Positions 37,886 through 46,084 of a stretch of 64,000 bases of DNA are shown here, piece after piece. A model generated the notes under the pieces. The model ran no database searches and was not told where the DNA came from. It was given only the letters and a program-made list of their open reading frames with translations. Positions within the stretch are counted from its first letter, which is position 1; every line of letters begins with the position of its first letter. Position numbers and translations under genes: made by a program. Source of the stretch: Actinomycetospora lemnae (GTDB taxonomy: Bacteria; Actinomycetota; Actinomycetes; Mycobacteriales; Pseudonocardiaceae); NCBI RefSeq assembly GCF_028737315.1, contig NZ_JAQZAO010000019.1, positions 1 to 64,000 of the forward strand, given 5' to 3'.

Positions 37886-38761
37886 GTGACCACCACCGCG
37901 CGCCTGCGGGCGTTCGTCGCGCTCGCCGACCGGGGGTCGGTGCGGGGCGCGGCAGCGGCGCTGGTGGTCACCGAGTCCACCGTCTCGGCCGCCGTGCGCG
38001 CGCTGGCCGACGAGGTCGGCGTCGCCCTGCTCGAGCGCGAGGGCCGCGGCGTGCGCCTCACCCCCGCCGGCGCCCGCTACGCCGACTACGCCCGGCGCAT
38101 CCTCGGCCTGCTCGACGAGGCCACGACGGCCGCGCGCGGCGCGGCCGACCCGGAGCACGGGCACATCCGCCTCGGCGCCGTCACCACGGCCGGCGAGCAC
38201 CTCCTGCCCGCCCTGCTCGCATCCTTCCGCGCCCGCCACCCGCACGTCGGGGTGGGCGTCGACGTCTCCCCCAGCGCCGCGGTGTGGGCGATGCTGCGCC
38301 ACCACGAGCTCGACGTCGTCGTCGCCGGCAGCCCGCCGGGCGACCTCGACGGCCGGGTGCGCGCCCGACGCGAGAACACGCTCACCGTCGTCGGCGCCCC
38401 GGACGCGGCGGCCGGCTTCGACCCGGCGACCGCGACCTGGCTGCTGCGCGAGCAGGGCTCCGGCATCCGCGCCACCCTCACCGCGCTGCTCGCGGACCTG
38501 CCCGGCGACCCGCCCCGCATGGTCCTCGGCTCCCACGGCGCGACGATCGCCGCGGCGCGGGCCGGGCTCGGGGTGACCCTGGTGGCGCGCGAGGGCGTCG
38601 CGCGCCTGCTCGCCGAGGGCACGCTGGTCGAGCTGGCGGTGCCGGGCGTCCCGATCGCGCGCCCGTGGCACGTCGTCACGCACCCCGACGCCACGGCCAG
38701 CACCCAGCTCCTCATCCACCACCTGCTCGAGGACGAGGAGCTCGGCTGGGAGCGGGTCTGA
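37886..38761 (+). CDS. cbbR: LysR-type regulator, probable CbbR
   Basis: 291 residues. N-terminal winged helix-turn-helix: LRAFVALADRGSVRGAAAALVVTESTVSAAVRALADEVGVALLERE. The C-terminal effector domain spans about 90-285. CbbR proteins activate cbb operons in response to metabolites. Unlike most cbbR genes it lies downstream of cbbLSX on the same strand and is not divergent, so the name rests on location and family. GTG start 64 bases after cbbX, just past the P4 palindrome. The two-component pair upstream is a second candidate regulator. Confidence 0.82.
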   Translation: MTTTARLRAFVALADRGSVRGAAAALVVTESTVSAAVRALADEVGVALLEREGRGVRLTPAGARYADYARRILGLLDEATTAARGAADPEHGHIRLGAVTTAGEHLLPALLASFRARHPHVGVGVDVSPSAAVWAMLRHHELDVVVAGSPPGDLDGRVRARRENTLTVVGAPDAAAGFDPATATWLLREQGSGIRATLTALLADLPGDPPRMVLGSHGATIAAARAGLGVTLVAREGVARLLAEGTLVELAVPGVPIARPWHVVTHPDATASTQLLIHHLLEDEELGWERV

Positions 38762-38768
38762 CCGGTGC

Positions 38769-39791
38769 TCAGGCCGCGACGGCCCGGTCCACCTCGCGCC
38801 GCAGCGCCGCGCGGCCCGCGTCGGCGGCGGCCGGGTCGCCGCGCCACGCGAGCAGGGCCGGCGAGACGAGCGCCCGCCCGAACGAGAACGTCAGCGGCCA
38901 CGGGCCACCGCGCCGACGAATCGCGGCGAGGTTCGCGGCGGCGGTCGCCGACGGCTGGCCCCCGGAGAGGAACGCGACGCCCGCGAGCTCGTCGGGCATC
39001 GTCGCGCGCAGGGTGTCGACGGTGGCGCGGGCGACCTCGGCCGGGCCCGCCGCCTGCCGCGCGCCCTCGCCCGCGGTGACCATGTTCGGCTTGAGCACCA
39101 TCGCCGCCGGGTCGACGCCGGCGCGGTCCAGGGCGCGGGCGAGCCGGGCGAGCGTCCGGGCGGTCGCGGCGGCGCAGACCTCGATGCGGTGGCCGCCGGC
39201 GCTGAGGATCTCGGGCTCGACGATCGGCACCAGGCCGCCGTCCTGGCAGATCCGCGCGTAGGCCGCGAGCGCCTCGGCTCCCGCCTCGAGGGCCCGGGTC
39301 GACGGGCGGCCCGCGCCGAGGTGCAGCACCGCGCGCCACTTGGCGAACTCCGCGCCGAGCGCGACGTACTCGGCGACGCGGTCGGCGAGGCCGTCGAGGC
39401 CCTCGGTGACCGTCTCGCCGTCCTCGCCGCCGTCGAGGGGCGCGGTGCCGGTGTCGACCTTGATGCCGGTCTGGATGCCGGCGTCGGCGAGCGCGGCGGG
39501 GAACGGGCGGCCGTCGGCGAGGTGCTGGCGCAGCGTCTCGTCGCACAGGATGACGCCGCTGACGCCCTCGCCGAGGTCGTCGGCGGTCAGCAGCAGCTCG
39601 CGGTACGCGCGGCGCTGCTCCTCGGTGGGGTCCACGCCGGCGTCCTCGAGGCGCCGCGACATCGTCCGCGGGCTCTCGTCGGCCGCGAGGATCCCGCGAC
39701 GCCCGGCGACGAGGCGCGCGGCGGTCGCGCGCAGCTCCTCCCGGGCGGGAATCGGGTACTCGGTGATCGTCGTCGTGGCTGTGCTCGTCAC
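38769..39791 (-). CDS. fba: Class I fructose-bisphosphate aldolase
   Basis: 340 residues. Schiff-base type aldolase of the plant/animal class: GILAADESPRTMSRRL, the GIKVDTG strand, EFAKWRAVLHLG, PIVEPEILSAGGH, and the substrate-lysine strand AMVLKPNMVTAGEG, ending FLSGGQPSATAAANLAAI. The enzyme acts in glycolysis, gluconeogenesis and the Calvin cycle. GTG start with a GGGAGG box 5 bases upstream; the longer ATG start is less likely. Convergent with cbbR (7-base gap). Being next to cbb genes suggests it serves FBP and SBP formation in CO2 fixation. Confidence 0.92.
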   Translation of the reverse strand: MTSTATTTITEYPIPAREELRATAARLVAGRRGILAADESPRTMSRRLEDAGVDPTEEQRRAYRELLLTADDLGEGVSGVILCDETLRQHLADGRPFPAALADAGIQTGIKVDTGTAPLDGGEDGETVTEGLDGLADRVAEYVALGAEFAKWRAVLHLGAGRPSTRALEAGAEALAAYARICQDGGLVPIVEPEILSAGGHRIEVCAAATARTLARLARALDRAGVDPAAMVLKPNMVTAGEGARQAAGPAEVARATVDTLRATMPDELAGVAFLSGGQPSATAAANLAAIRRRGGPWPLTFSFGRALVSPALLAWRGDPAAADAGRAALRREVDRAVAA

Positions 39792-40045
39792 GGCGGCCTC
39801 CCTCGGCGGTGTGCCCACCGACGCTAGGGACCCCGCCCCCCGCCCGGCGTCCCCTGCGCGGTGGAGCGGGCGGGGGAGGTGGTAGCCGGCGCGCTCGACG
39901 CGCTGCCGCGCGATCCGCAGCGCCTGCGGGCGTCACCACCCGCGTCGCGATCAGCGCCGCGTCCGTCGCCGGCGGCCACGAGCGCCCGCCCGCCCGGGAC
40001 GACGAGACGTGAGCGCATGCGGCACGGGTGTTCACTCGGGCGCGG

Positions 40046-40423
40046 TCACGCGTGCCGCGCCGGCACGTCGACGCGGCGCCGGGACCGGGACCGGACCAGG
40101 GCCGGCCCGCCGAGGATGGCGGCGGCCGCCCCGACGACCAGGGCCACCCACCCCCCGACGATCCCGTAGCCGGTGCCCGGACCACCACGGGCGGCGGCCA
40201 CCACCCACGCACCGATGACCGTCGCCGTGAGACCCGCGACCAGGGCCACGATCGCCCTGGTCCTCCCGGCGCCGCCGCCGCGCCCGGAGCGGGCCAGGGC
40301 GGGCCCTCCGAGGACCACCCCGCCCAGGCCGAGCGCGATCGCCACGAGGGACCACGACCGTCCGGGGGTCAGGGTGTGGGCAGTGGCGGTGGCCGCGTCG
40401 GCGGCCAGCAGTGTGTGGGACAC
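40046..40423 (-). CDS. Small membrane protein, DUF6223-like
   Basis: 125 residues with three or four transmembrane helices (SWSLVAIALGLGGVVLGGPALA, AIVALVAGLTATVIGAWVVAAA, GIVGGWVALVVGAAAAILGGPALV) and a duplicated GGPALxRS motif. I recall this pattern in the DUF6223 family of actinobacteria; function unknown. The GTG at 40421-40423 is used because AGGAG lies 7 bases upstream; the longer frame adds a low-quality extension. Divergent from the histidine kinase at 40641, whose partner regulator may control it. Confidence 0.75.
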   Translation of the reverse strand: MSHTLLAADAATATAHTLTPGRSWSLVAIALGLGGVVLGGPALARSGRGGGAGRTRAIVALVAGLTATVIGAWVVAAARGGPGTGYGIVGGWVALVVGAAAAILGGPALVRSRSRRRVDVPARHA

Positions 40424-40640
40424 GAGACGCTCCTCGTCCTCCGGTGCTCGAACACGTCCGAGCGTGGCCCCGGGCCACACCCCCGGGCGTCGCCCCGACG
40501 CGGACACCTCGCGCTGCCGTCGGTGCCGCAGCAGGCTGCCGCGGACGCGGTAGGACCCACGGCCGTACCACCCGCGCAGTAGGCGCCCGATCCTCCGCGT
40601 GCGGGAGTCGCCGGCGTGTGACCGGGGCTAGCGTTCCCCC

Positions 40641-41768
40641 ATGGGCCGGGGGCGGATCGGGCTCCGCGACGGCGCGGTCGCCGTCGCCGTGGGGGCGTTC
40701 CTGCTCGTCGTCGAGCTGTTCGGGCAGCACCCCGCGACGGATGCCGCCCCGGTCGGCTACGCCCTCCTGATCGCCGGAGCGCTGTCCCTGGTCGCGAGCC
40801 GGCGGGCTCCCGTCACCGTGCTGGCCGTGACCGGGCTGTGCGCGCTGGGGCACCTCGCCGTCGGGCTGGACGTGCCGGCCGTCGCGTACCTGGTCGCGGT
40901 GTACGCCACGGTGCGGGCGGGGCACCGCGTCGTCGCGGTGGCGGGTTCGGTGATCATGCTGGTTGCCGTCCCGTTCGCGATGCTGGCCTCTCCGCACCAC
41001 GTGTCCCTGGGCGAGGCGCTCGTCCCGGCCAGGGACGTGCTCCCCCTGGCCTGGCTGGTCGCCGCCGGAGCTGCGGGCGAGGCCCTGCGACAGGCCGAGA
41101 GACGGGCGGAGGAGGCCGAGCGCACGCGTGAGGAGACCGCCCGGCGGCGCGCCGACGAGGAACGACTGCACATCTCGCGGGAACTGCACGACTCGCTCAC
41201 CCACCAGATCTCCGTGGTCAAGGTGCAGGCCGAGGTCGCCGTCCACCTGGCCCGCAAGCGCGGGGAACAGGTGCCGGAGCCCTTGCTCGCGATCCGGGAG
41301 GCCGGGCGCGAGGCGGCTCGGGAACTGCGCGCGACACTGGAGACGCTGCGTGACGACGAGGCGGACCGGAGGAATCCGCCCCATGGGCTCGACGACGTCC
41401 CGGACCTGGTGGAACGGGCCCGGACGAGCGGTCTGGACGCGACCCTGACGATCGAGGGTGACCGGCACGAGGTCCCGGTCACCGTGCACCGGACCGCGTA
41501 CCGGATCGTCCAGGAGTCACTGACCAACATCACACGGCACGCCGCCGCCACCAGGACGACGGTGGTGATCGGCTACCGACACGATGCCGTGGTCGTCCGC
41601 GTCGACGACGACGGACGAGCGACCCCGGACACCGCGCCGGAGCCCGGCGTCGGGCTGCTCGGGATGCGGGAACGGGTCACGGCGCTCGGTGGCCACCTCA
41701 GCGCGGAGCCCCGCTGCGAGGGCGGGTTCACCGTCCGGGCCGAGCTGCCCACGGGACACGCGTCGTGA
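40641..41768 (+). CDS. Membrane histidine kinase (HisKA_3, DesK-like)
   Basis: 375 residues. Four to five N-terminal transmembrane helices to about residue 150, then a coiled-coil (RQAERRAEEAERTREETARRRADE), phosphoacceptor RLHISRELHDSLTHQIS with histidine near 183, and an ATPase domain (YRIVQESLTNITRHAAATRT, VRVDDDG, GVGLLGMRERVTALGG). It lacks a large sensor domain, so the signal is probably membrane state or envelope stress. The ATG is at 40641 and its stop overlaps the start of the response regulator. That partner is frameshifted in this sequence. Confidence 0.9.
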   Translation: MGRGRIGLRDGAVAVAVGAFLLVVELFGQHPATDAAPVGYALLIAGALSLVASRRAPVTVLAVTGLCALGHLAVGLDVPAVAYLVAVYATVRAGHRVVAVAGSVIMLVAVPFAMLASPHHVSLGEALVPARDVLPLAWLVAAGAAGEALRQAERRAEEAERTREETARRRADEERLHISRELHDSLTHQISVVKVQAEVAVHLARKRGEQVPEPLLAIREAGREAARELRATLETLRDDEADRRNPPHGLDDVPDLVERARTSGLDATLTIEGDRHEVPVTVHRTAYRIVQESLTNITRHAAATRTTVVIGYRHDAVVVRVDDDGRATPDTAPEPGVGLLGMRERVTALGGHLSAEPRCEGGFTVRAELPTGHAS

Positions 41769-42426
41769 TCCGCGTCCTCCTGGTCGACGACCAACCGCTC
41801 ATCCGCAGCGGTTTCCGCGCGCTCCTCGAGGTCGAGGACGACATCGAGGTGGTGGGCGAGGCCGGCGACGGTCGCGAGGGTGTGGCACTGGCACGCGAAC
41901 ACCTGCCCGACATCGCGCTGATCGACATCCAGATGCCGGTCGTCGACGGTCTCGAGCCACCCGCCGCATCGCCGCCGATCCGGCCGTGGCCTCGGTGCAC
42001 GTCGTCATCCTGACCAACTACGGCCTCGACGAGTACGTCTTCGAGGCGCTGCGCGCCGGCGCGGCGGGATTCCTCGTGAAGGACATCCTGCCGGAGGACT
42101 TCCTGCACGCCGTCCGGGTCGCCGCGCGCGGCGACGCGCTGCTCGCCCCGGCGATCACCCGCAAGCTGATCGACCAGTACGTCACCCACCCGCCCGCCAC
42201 CCGCAGCGCCACGGCGCTGCGAGCCCTGACCAACCGGGAACGGGACGCGGTCGCCCTCGTCGCCCACGGCCTGTCCAACGACGAGATCGCGGACCGCATG
42301 GTCATCAGCCCGCTGACCGCCAAGACCCACGTCAACCGGGCCATGACCAAGCTCCACGCGCGCGACCGCGCGCAACTGGTCGTCCTCGCCTACGAGACCG
42401 GGCTGGTCACCCCGGGTTCCCCCTGA
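41765..42426 (+). pseudogene. LuxR-family response regulator with a frameshift
   Basis: The first frame encodes the receiver start IRVLLVDDQPLIRSGFRALL, phospho-aspartate near 54 (IALIDIQMPVVDGLE), then degenerates. The -1 frame continues exactly where expected: ATRRIAADPAVASVHVVILT, lysine block FLVKDILPEDF, and the LuxR domain LTNRERDAVALVAHGLSNDEIADRMVISPLTAKTHV. One G appears to be missing near 41956-41957, where GAGGCCACC would restore one 220-residue protein. Either a real inactivating deletion or a sequencing error. The stop-start overlap with the kinase and the intact downstream part argue for a recent event. Confidence 0.85.
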
Positions 42427-42520
42427 GACCGGCGCGCCACGGGCGGGGCACCGGTCAAGAGCTACTCTCCGTCATCTCGGTCTTGTCGCGATGGTCCGCA
42501 CGTGTCGAGAATCGTCGTCC

Positions 42521-43075
42521 ATGACCTTCCCTTTCGGGGCTTCGTCACTCGACGACACCGTGGCCGCGCGACGGGCATGGATCCTCCTGGCCGCCGCGGT
42601 CGTCGTCGAGGTCGTCGTCGTCGCGCTGTTCGCCCTGGTGCTGCTGACGTCGTCGTCGACCGGCACGCTGGTCCTCGCGGTCGGCGGCATCGCGGTCTCG
42701 TCGATGCTCACCGTGCTCGCGGTGATGAACCTCGTGCGGACGCGCGTGCACGCCGCCGTGACCGGCGTGCCGGGGGCCGCCGTGTCGGGTCTCGGGGTGG
42801 GCGGGGTCCGCGTGGGCGCCGGCACCGGAGGCGGCGGGCCCCGCGGCGGGGGCTCCCGCGGCGCCGGCTCGGGCCCGTACGACCACGGGCACCCCGGGCA
42901 CACGCACCACGGTCACCACCACGACCACGGGTCCTGGTCCGACCCCGGCTCGTGGAGCGACTCCGGGTCGTCGACCAGCGACTCCGGGTCGTCGTCGAGC
43001 GACTCCGGGTCCTCGAGCAGCGACTCCGGGTCGTCGTCGAGCGACTCCGGCTCGTCGGGCAACTCCTCGGACTGA
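42521..43075 (+). CDS. Small membrane protein with His-rich and Ser/Asp repeat tail
   Basis: 184 residues from the ATG at 42521 (an ATG at 42491 is also possible; neither has a good ribosome site). Two transmembrane helices (WILLAAAVVVEVVVVALFALVLL and TLVLAVGGIAVSSMLTVLAVMNLV) are followed by a Gly-rich stretch. Then come a His-rich segment (GHPGHTHHGHHHDHG) and five 7-residue SDSGSSx repeats ending NSSD. Compositional features only; no family recognised. The His-rich part may bind metal. It lies downstream of the frameshifted two-component pair. Confidence 0.65.
   Translation: MTFPFGASSLDDTVAARRAWILLAAAVVVEVVVVALFALVLLTSSSTGTLVLAVGGIAVSSMLTVLAVMNLVRTRVHAAVTGVPGAAVSGLGVGGVRVGAGTGGGGPRGGGSRGAGSGPYDHGHPGHTHHGHHHDHGSWSDPGSWSDSGSSTSDSGSSSSDSGSSSSDSGSSSSDSGSSGNSSD
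42956..43060 (+). repeat. Five 21-base tandem repeats encoding SDSGSSx
   Basis: In-frame repeat units of AGCGACTCCGGGTCGTCG plus 3 variable bases. Third-position changes between units are few, so the array is likely recent or slippage-prone. Length variation between strains is expected. Confidence 0.85.
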
Positions 43076-43145
43076 CCACGGCCGTCGCGGACGATCGGCG
43101 ACGCCGGGCCGTCGCCCGCGGTGCCGTCCTCGACGGGGGGGCTCA

Positions 43146-43180
43146 CCCCGGTGCCGCGGGGATCGCCCGCGGCACCGGGG
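43146..43180. terminator. Bidirectional hairpin between convergent genes
   Basis: Perfect 15-bp inverted repeat (43146-43160 with 43166-43180) around a 5-base loop. It lies between the plus-strand membrane protein (ends 43075) and minus-strand mftC (ends 43254), so it can terminate both. Confidence 0.85.
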
Positions 43181-43253
43181 GAGATCAGCCGACCGACCTC
43201 CGGCGAGGAGGCGCGGGCGCGACGGGCGCTCCGCGTGTCCTCGCCCCGGAGGA

Positions 43254-44510
43254 TCAGCCGACGCGGATGCCGGCGGGCAGGCGGGTGCCCTCGCCGGCGA
43301 GGGGGTCGGAGTCGCAGGCCCGGTCGGGACGGCGCACCGACAGCGTCAGCGGCACCGGCCCGCTCCCACCGGTCGAGCCCCGCTGCGCTCCGTCTCCCGC
43401 GTCCTTGCGCGGCCCCCGGGTCGTCCGGTGGGAGTGGTCCAGCGACGGCTTGGGGACGACGGTGTCCATCTCGAGCTGCGCCAGCGCCCGCTCGCCGTTG
43501 CCGAGCACGCACTCCGGGTCGGGGCCGTCGAGCGGCAGGCCGGTGAAGAACTTCGCCGCCATGCAGCCGCCCTGGCAGGCGTCGTAGTGCGAGCACTTCG
43601 TGCACGCGCCGCCCGACTGCGGTCCGCGCAGCTCGGCGAACAGCTCGGACTCCCGCCAGACGGTGTCGAAGCCCCCCGGCGATCGGACGTTGCCCGCGAG
43701 GAACTGCTCGTGGATGGCGAACGGGCAGGCGTAGACGTCGCCGACCGGGTCGATCAGGCACACCACGCGCCCGGCGCCGCACAGGTTGAGGCCCGGCAGC
43801 TCCTGGCCGAACGCCGAGAGGTGGAAGAACGAGTCGCCGGTGAGGACGTCCTCGCCGCGGGCGACGAGCCAGTCGTAGAGCTGGCGCTGCTGCTCGCGGG
43901 TGGGGTGCAGCTCGTCCCACGAGTCGGCGCCGCGGCCCGAGGGGCGGAAGCGGGTGATCCGCAGCTGGGCGCCGTAGCGGTCGGCGATGGCCTTGAACTC
44001 GTCGAGCTGGTCGACGTTGTGCCGGGTCACCACCACACTGATCTTGAACTGCCCGAACCCGGCCTCGTACAGGTTCTCCATGGCCCGGATCGCCGTGGCG
44101 TACGAGCCGGGGCCGCGGACGTGGTCGTTGACCTCGGCCGTCGCGCCGTCGAGGGAGATCTGCACGTCGACGTAGTCGGTGGCCGCCAACTGCGCCGCGC
44201 GCGCCTTGTCGAGCTTGACGCCGTTGGTGGAGAACTTGACGCCGACGTCGTGGGCGATCGCGTAGTCCAGCAGCTCCCAGAAGTCGCTGCGGACCGTCGG
44301 CTCGCCGCCGCCGATGTTGACGTAGAAGACCTGCATGCGCTGGAGCTCGTCGATGACCGCCTTGCACTCCTCGGTGGAGAGCTCGTTCGGGTCGCGACGA
44401 CCGGAGCTGGACAGGCAGTGCACGCAGGACAGGTTGCAGGCGTAGGTGAGCTCCCAGGTCAGGCAGATCGGGGAGTTCAGGCCTTCGACGAAGTGGTCGA
44501 CGAGTTTCAC
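43254..44510 (-). CDS. mftC: Mycofactocin radical SAM maturase
   Basis: Decarboxylates and cyclises the C-terminal Val-Tyr of MftA. 418 residues. The radical SAM cysteines are in YACNLSCVHCLSS, then GGGEPTVRSDFWELLDYA. SPASM cysteines are in NLCGAGRVVCLIDPVGDVYACPF and CTKCSHYDACQGGC. Similarity to family ends near PSLDHSH; about 48 further residues follow, part of which (GDGAQRGSTGG) is encoded by a repeat related to 32881-32950, so the C-terminus seems extended. The GTG start overlaps the mftB stop by 4 bases. Confidence 0.93.
   Translation of the reverse strand: MKLVDHFVEGLNSPICLTWELTYACNLSCVHCLSSSGRRDPNELSTEECKAVIDELQRMQVFYVNIGGGEPTVRSDFWELLDYAIAHDVGVKFSTNGVKLDKARAAQLAATDYVDVQISLDGATAEVNDHVRGPGSYATAIRAMENLYEAGFGQFKISVVVTRHNVDQLDEFKAIADRYGAQLRITRFRPSGRGADSWDELHPTREQQRQLYDWLVARGEDVLTGDSFFHLSAFGQELPGLNLCGAGRVVCLIDPVGDVYACPFAIHEQFLAGNVRSPGGFDTVWRESELFAELRGPQSGGACTKCSHYDACQGGCMAAKFFTGLPLDGPDPECVLGNGERALAQLEMDTVVPKPSLDHSHRTTRGPRKDAGDGAQRGSTGGSGPVPLTLSVRRPDRACDSDPLAGEGTRLPAGIRVG
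43361..43400 (-). repeat. Copy of the 35-base repeat inside the mftC 3' end
   Basis: On the minus strand it contains GGGAGACGGAGCGCAGCGGG then GCTCGACCG, closely matching the tandem units at 32881-32950. It lies in the apparent C-terminal extension of MftC. Confidence 0.6.
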
Positions 44511-44842
44511 GGGGTGTCCCCCTCGGAGCGCCGCTTGATGGTGCCCGCCTGCGCCAGGCCGGCCAGGGCCTTCAGGTACTGGTCCCGCTGGGGTGCAGGA
44601 ACCTCGGCGGCCTCGAGGGCGCCGTGGACGTCGGGGTGGTCGGCGAGCGTCTCGACGACCCGGACCAGGGGCCGGGTCTTGAGGAACGACAGCCGCCGGG
44701 TGTGGAAGTCGTAGACCAGGGCGCCGAAGGACTCCGGACGCACCGAGACCGAGCCGGAGATCCGGTACGGCTGGTCGGCGTCGAAGTGCTCGACGCCGGC
44801 GGGGGTGGCTCGCGGGCCGGCCCCCGCCGCCGTCGTCGACAT
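44507..44842 (-). CDS. mftB: Mycofactocin peptide chaperone
   Basis: RiPP recognition element (PqqD-like) protein that presents MftA to MftC. 111 residues. Recognisable blocks are DQPYRISGSVSVRPESFGALVYDFHTRRLSFLKTRPLVRVVETLADH and QRDQYLKALAGLAQAGTIK. The ATG at 44840-44842 shares one base with the mftA stop; a few upstream codons in frame are rejected. Overlaps mftC by 4 bases, so A-B-C are tightly coupled. Confidence 0.93.
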   Translation of the reverse strand: MSTTAAGAGPRATPAGVEHFDADQPYRISGSVSVRPESFGALVYDFHTRRLSFLKTRPLVRVVETLADHPDVHGALEAAEVPAPQRDQYLKALAGLAQAGTIKRRSEGDTP

Positions 44843-44919
44843 CAGTAGACGCCGCACATGCCGTCGATCGAGACCTCCTCGACGAGGGTCTCCTCGACCA
44901 GCTCCTCGTTCTCTCCCAT
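44842..44919 (-). CDS. mftA: Mycofactocin precursor peptide
   Basis: 25-residue ribosomal peptide precursor ending EEVSIDGMCGVY. The final Val-Tyr is the part converted to premycofactocin, and IDGMCGVY is the invariant MftA signature. The leader is acidic and short (MGENEELVEETLVEE). ATG at 44917-44919, with GGAGG about 5 bases upstream. The stop shares a base with the mftB start. First gene of the minus-strand A-B-C operon, divergent from mftR across 141 bases. Confidence 0.95.
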   Translation of the reverse strand: MGENEELVEETLVEEVSIDGMCGVY

Positions 44920-45060
44920 TGCGTCCTCCTCACCAGCGGTGCCTCGGGCGCTGGGAACGCTAAGCGGCACTCGGTGCCACCACCAGACGTCCGGCGGACG
45001 GGATTCCCCTGTCCGATCGGTGGGGGCGGCGGACGACCCGGGTTGGTAGAGGATGCTCGT
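44920..45060. promoter_or_regulatory. Divergent mftA/mftR promoter with two dyads
   Basis: Contains GGCAC-TCG-GTGCC (44966-44978) and CGTCC-GGC-GGACG (44988-45000), short perfect dyads separated by about 9 bases. Their place between mftA and the TetR gene mftR makes them candidate MftR operators. No -10 or -35 could be fixed with confidence. Confidence 0.5.
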
Positions 45061-45651
45061 GTGGTGACGACGAGGAGCGCGCGACGGGTGCCGGTCGCCC
45101 GGCGCCTCGAGGACGTCGCCCTCGAGCTGTTCGCGACGCAGGGCTTCGACGAGACCACGGTCGACGAGCTCGCCGTCGCCGGCGGGGTGGGCCGGAGGAC
45201 CTTCTTCCGGTACTTCCCCACCAAGCTCGACGTCGTGCTCGGCGAGCTGGACGACGGCCTCGCCGCCCTCGCCGCCGTGCTGCGCGACGAGCCCGGCGAC
45301 GACCCGGTCGTCGCCGCCCGCGCCGCCTTCCTCGCGGTCAACCACTACGCCGACGCCGAGCTCCCCGCGCTGCGCCGGCGCCTCGGGCTCATCGAGGACG
45401 TCCCGGAGCTCGCCGCGCGGGCCACGGTCCGCTACCGCGACTGGGAGCAGACCCTCGCCACCGACGCCGCCGGGCGCTGGGGCACCGACCCCGCCTCGCT
45501 GCGCGCGCAGGTGTTCGGGCGGGCCGTCGTCGCGTCGATGCGCGCGGTGTTCAGCGCCTGGCACGGGCGCCCGGAGGCGGACGCCGCGGCGCTGGGCGCG
45601 CTGGTCGAGGAGGCGTTCGACGCCCTGGCGCGGGGGTTCTCGTCGCCGTGA
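45061..45651 (+). CDS. mftR: Mycofactocin TetR-family regulator
   Basis: 196 residues. The DNA-binding domain is VARRLEDVALELFATQGFDETTVDELAVAGGVGRRTFFRYFPTKLDVVLGEL, with a ligand domain to the end (FGRAVVASMRAVFSAWHGRPE). MftR represses mft genes in mycobacteria and is released by long acyl-CoA. GTG GTG at 45061/45064, with AGAGGA 8 bases upstream. Divergent from mftA, which supports the name. Its stop overlaps the GntR gene start by 4 bases. Confidence 0.9.
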   Translation: MVTTRSARRVPVARRLEDVALELFATQGFDETTVDELAVAGGVGRRTFFRYFPTKLDVVLGELDDGLAALAAVLRDEPGDDPVVAARAAFLAVNHYADAELPALRRRLGLIEDVPELAARATVRYRDWEQTLATDAAGRWGTDPASLRAQVFGRAVVASMRAVFSAWHGRPEADAAALGALVEEAFDALARGFSSP

Positions 45652-46019
45652 GCGCGCCCGAGGAGCTCATCGACCTCGATCCCGACTCGTCCGACCCGCC
45701 CTACGAGCAGCTGCGCGCCCGGATCACCGAGCTCGCCCGCACCGGTGGCCTCGCCCCGCACACGCGCCTGCCGGCGGTGCGCCGACTCGCCGGGGACCTC
45801 AACCTCGCGCCCGGCACCGTTGCCCGCGCCTACCGGGAGCTCGAGGCGGCCGGGGTCGTCGAGACCCGGGGGCGGCTGGGCACCTTCGTCGTGGGCGGGG
45901 AGTCGCCCGCCGACCCGGCCCGCGAGCTCGCCGCCGAGTACGCGCGGCGGGTCACCGCGCTCGGCGTCTCGCGGGAGCGCGCGCTGGACCTCGCCCGCGC
46001 GGCCCTCGCCGAGTCCTGA
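45648..46019 (+). CDS. GntR-family regulator (YtrA-like)
   Basis: 123 residues. Winged helix: PPYEQLRARITELARTGGLAPHTRLPAVRRLAGDLNLAPGTVARAYRELEAAGVVETRGRLGTFV. Only a short C-terminal helical part follows, as in the YtrA subfamily, which usually controls membrane transporters. GTG start overlapping the mftR stop, so it is co-transcribed with mftR. Its targets are unknown. Confidence 0.9.
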   Translation: MSAPEELIDLDPDSSDPPYEQLRARITELARTGGLAPHTRLPAVRRLAGDLNLAPGTVARAYRELEAAGVVETRGRLGTFVVGGESPADPARELAAEYARRVTALGVSRERALDLARAALAES

Positions 46020-46033
46020 CCGGGGCCCGCGGG

Positions 46034-46050
46034 GCGAGGGACGCCCTCGC
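46034..46050. terminator. Short bidirectional hairpin
   Basis: GCGAGGG and CCCTCGC (46034-46040 with 46044-46050) around a 3-base loop, with a second GCGCCCTCGCTCCCC nearby. It lies between the convergent GntR and SDR genes. Confidence 0.65.
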
Positions 46051-46084
46051 TGCCTCCCACGCACCCAGGGGCGCCCTCGCTCCC

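Noticed and set aside
39792-40045. Small genes in the fba/DUF6223 gap
   Set aside because: Frames of 60-100 codons on both strands are Arg/Pro-rich with no domain or ribosome site; treated as non-coding.
42956-43060. CRISPR array
   Set aside because: The repeats are contiguous in-frame coding units without spacers and no cas gene is nearby.
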